6,697 nt of DNA. Origin: Deltaproteobacteria bacterium. Its GTDB lineage: Bacteria > Desulfobacterota > Binatia > UBA9968. The translations under genes were made by a program, and so were the position numbers. Positions 6,679-6,697 of the stretch are shown piece by piece. Every line of letters begins with the position of its first letter. The stretch's first letter is position 1. The stretch is from NCBI GenBank assembly GCA_005878685.1, contig VBLN01000095.1:4391-11087 (forward strand), given 5' to 3'. Below the pieces are notes generated by a model that saw only the letters and a list, made by a program, of their open reading frames with translations, did no database searches and was not told where the DNA came from.

Positions 6679-6697
6679 TGCCTCGCTCGTTAGGTGC

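Noticed and set aside
1..6697. CRISPR arrays, insertion sequences, tRNAs, attachment sites or defence genes
   Set aside because: No direct-repeat array, terminal inverted repeats, transposase or integrase motifs, or cloverleaf sequence was seen on either strand by reading.

Overview
The window looks like ordinary chromosome from an uncultured, probably Gram-negative soil or groundwater bacterium of moderately high GC. It carries two secreted M16 peptidases with signal peptides, a UbiD-family decarboxylase, a DUF4126 membrane protein and a coproheme decarboxylase (HemQ/ChdC). This mix is familiar from little-cultured lineages such as Binatota-, Rokubacteria- or NC10-like and deltaproteobacterial metagenome bins, but the sequence alone does not settle the phylum. 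I see no mobile element, CRISPR array, tRNA, rRNA or phage gene.

The layout is two divergent gene blocks separated by 131 bp. The left block is on the minus strand and reads from about 3275 down to the left edge. It starts with a catalytic M16 zinc peptidase (HFLEH motif), followed by a second M16 protein whose zinc site is gone; the two genes overlap by 4 nt (GTGA). After 62 nt comes the N-terminal half of a histone-deacetylase-like (AcuC/class II HDAC-type) amidohydrolase. It runs off the left edge with no stop codon, so a search for complete ORFs would miss it.

The right block is on the plus strand: a UbiD-family decarboxylase, then 24 nt later a DUF4126 integral membrane protein, then 49 nt later hemQ with every catalytic residue of the family present. 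A good sigma70-type promoter (TTGACA, 17 bp, TAGTAT) sits inside the longest version of the UbiD ORF, which argues that the real UbiD start is the ATG at 3407. The last 323 nt hold no convincing gene but end in a strong promoter-like sequence (TTGACA, 18 bp, TATATT) that points out of the window.

Functionally, the left block probably encodes a periplasmic heterodimeric peptidase, with one catalytic and one non-catalytic R/Y-type subunit, plus a cytoplasmic deacylase. The right block combines prenylated-FMN decarboxylation chemistry with the last step of the coproporphyrin-dependent heme pathway. I found no clearly new system. The most notable points are the UbiD/DUF4126/HemQ linkage, the paired M16 subunits and the start-site evidence for UbiD.
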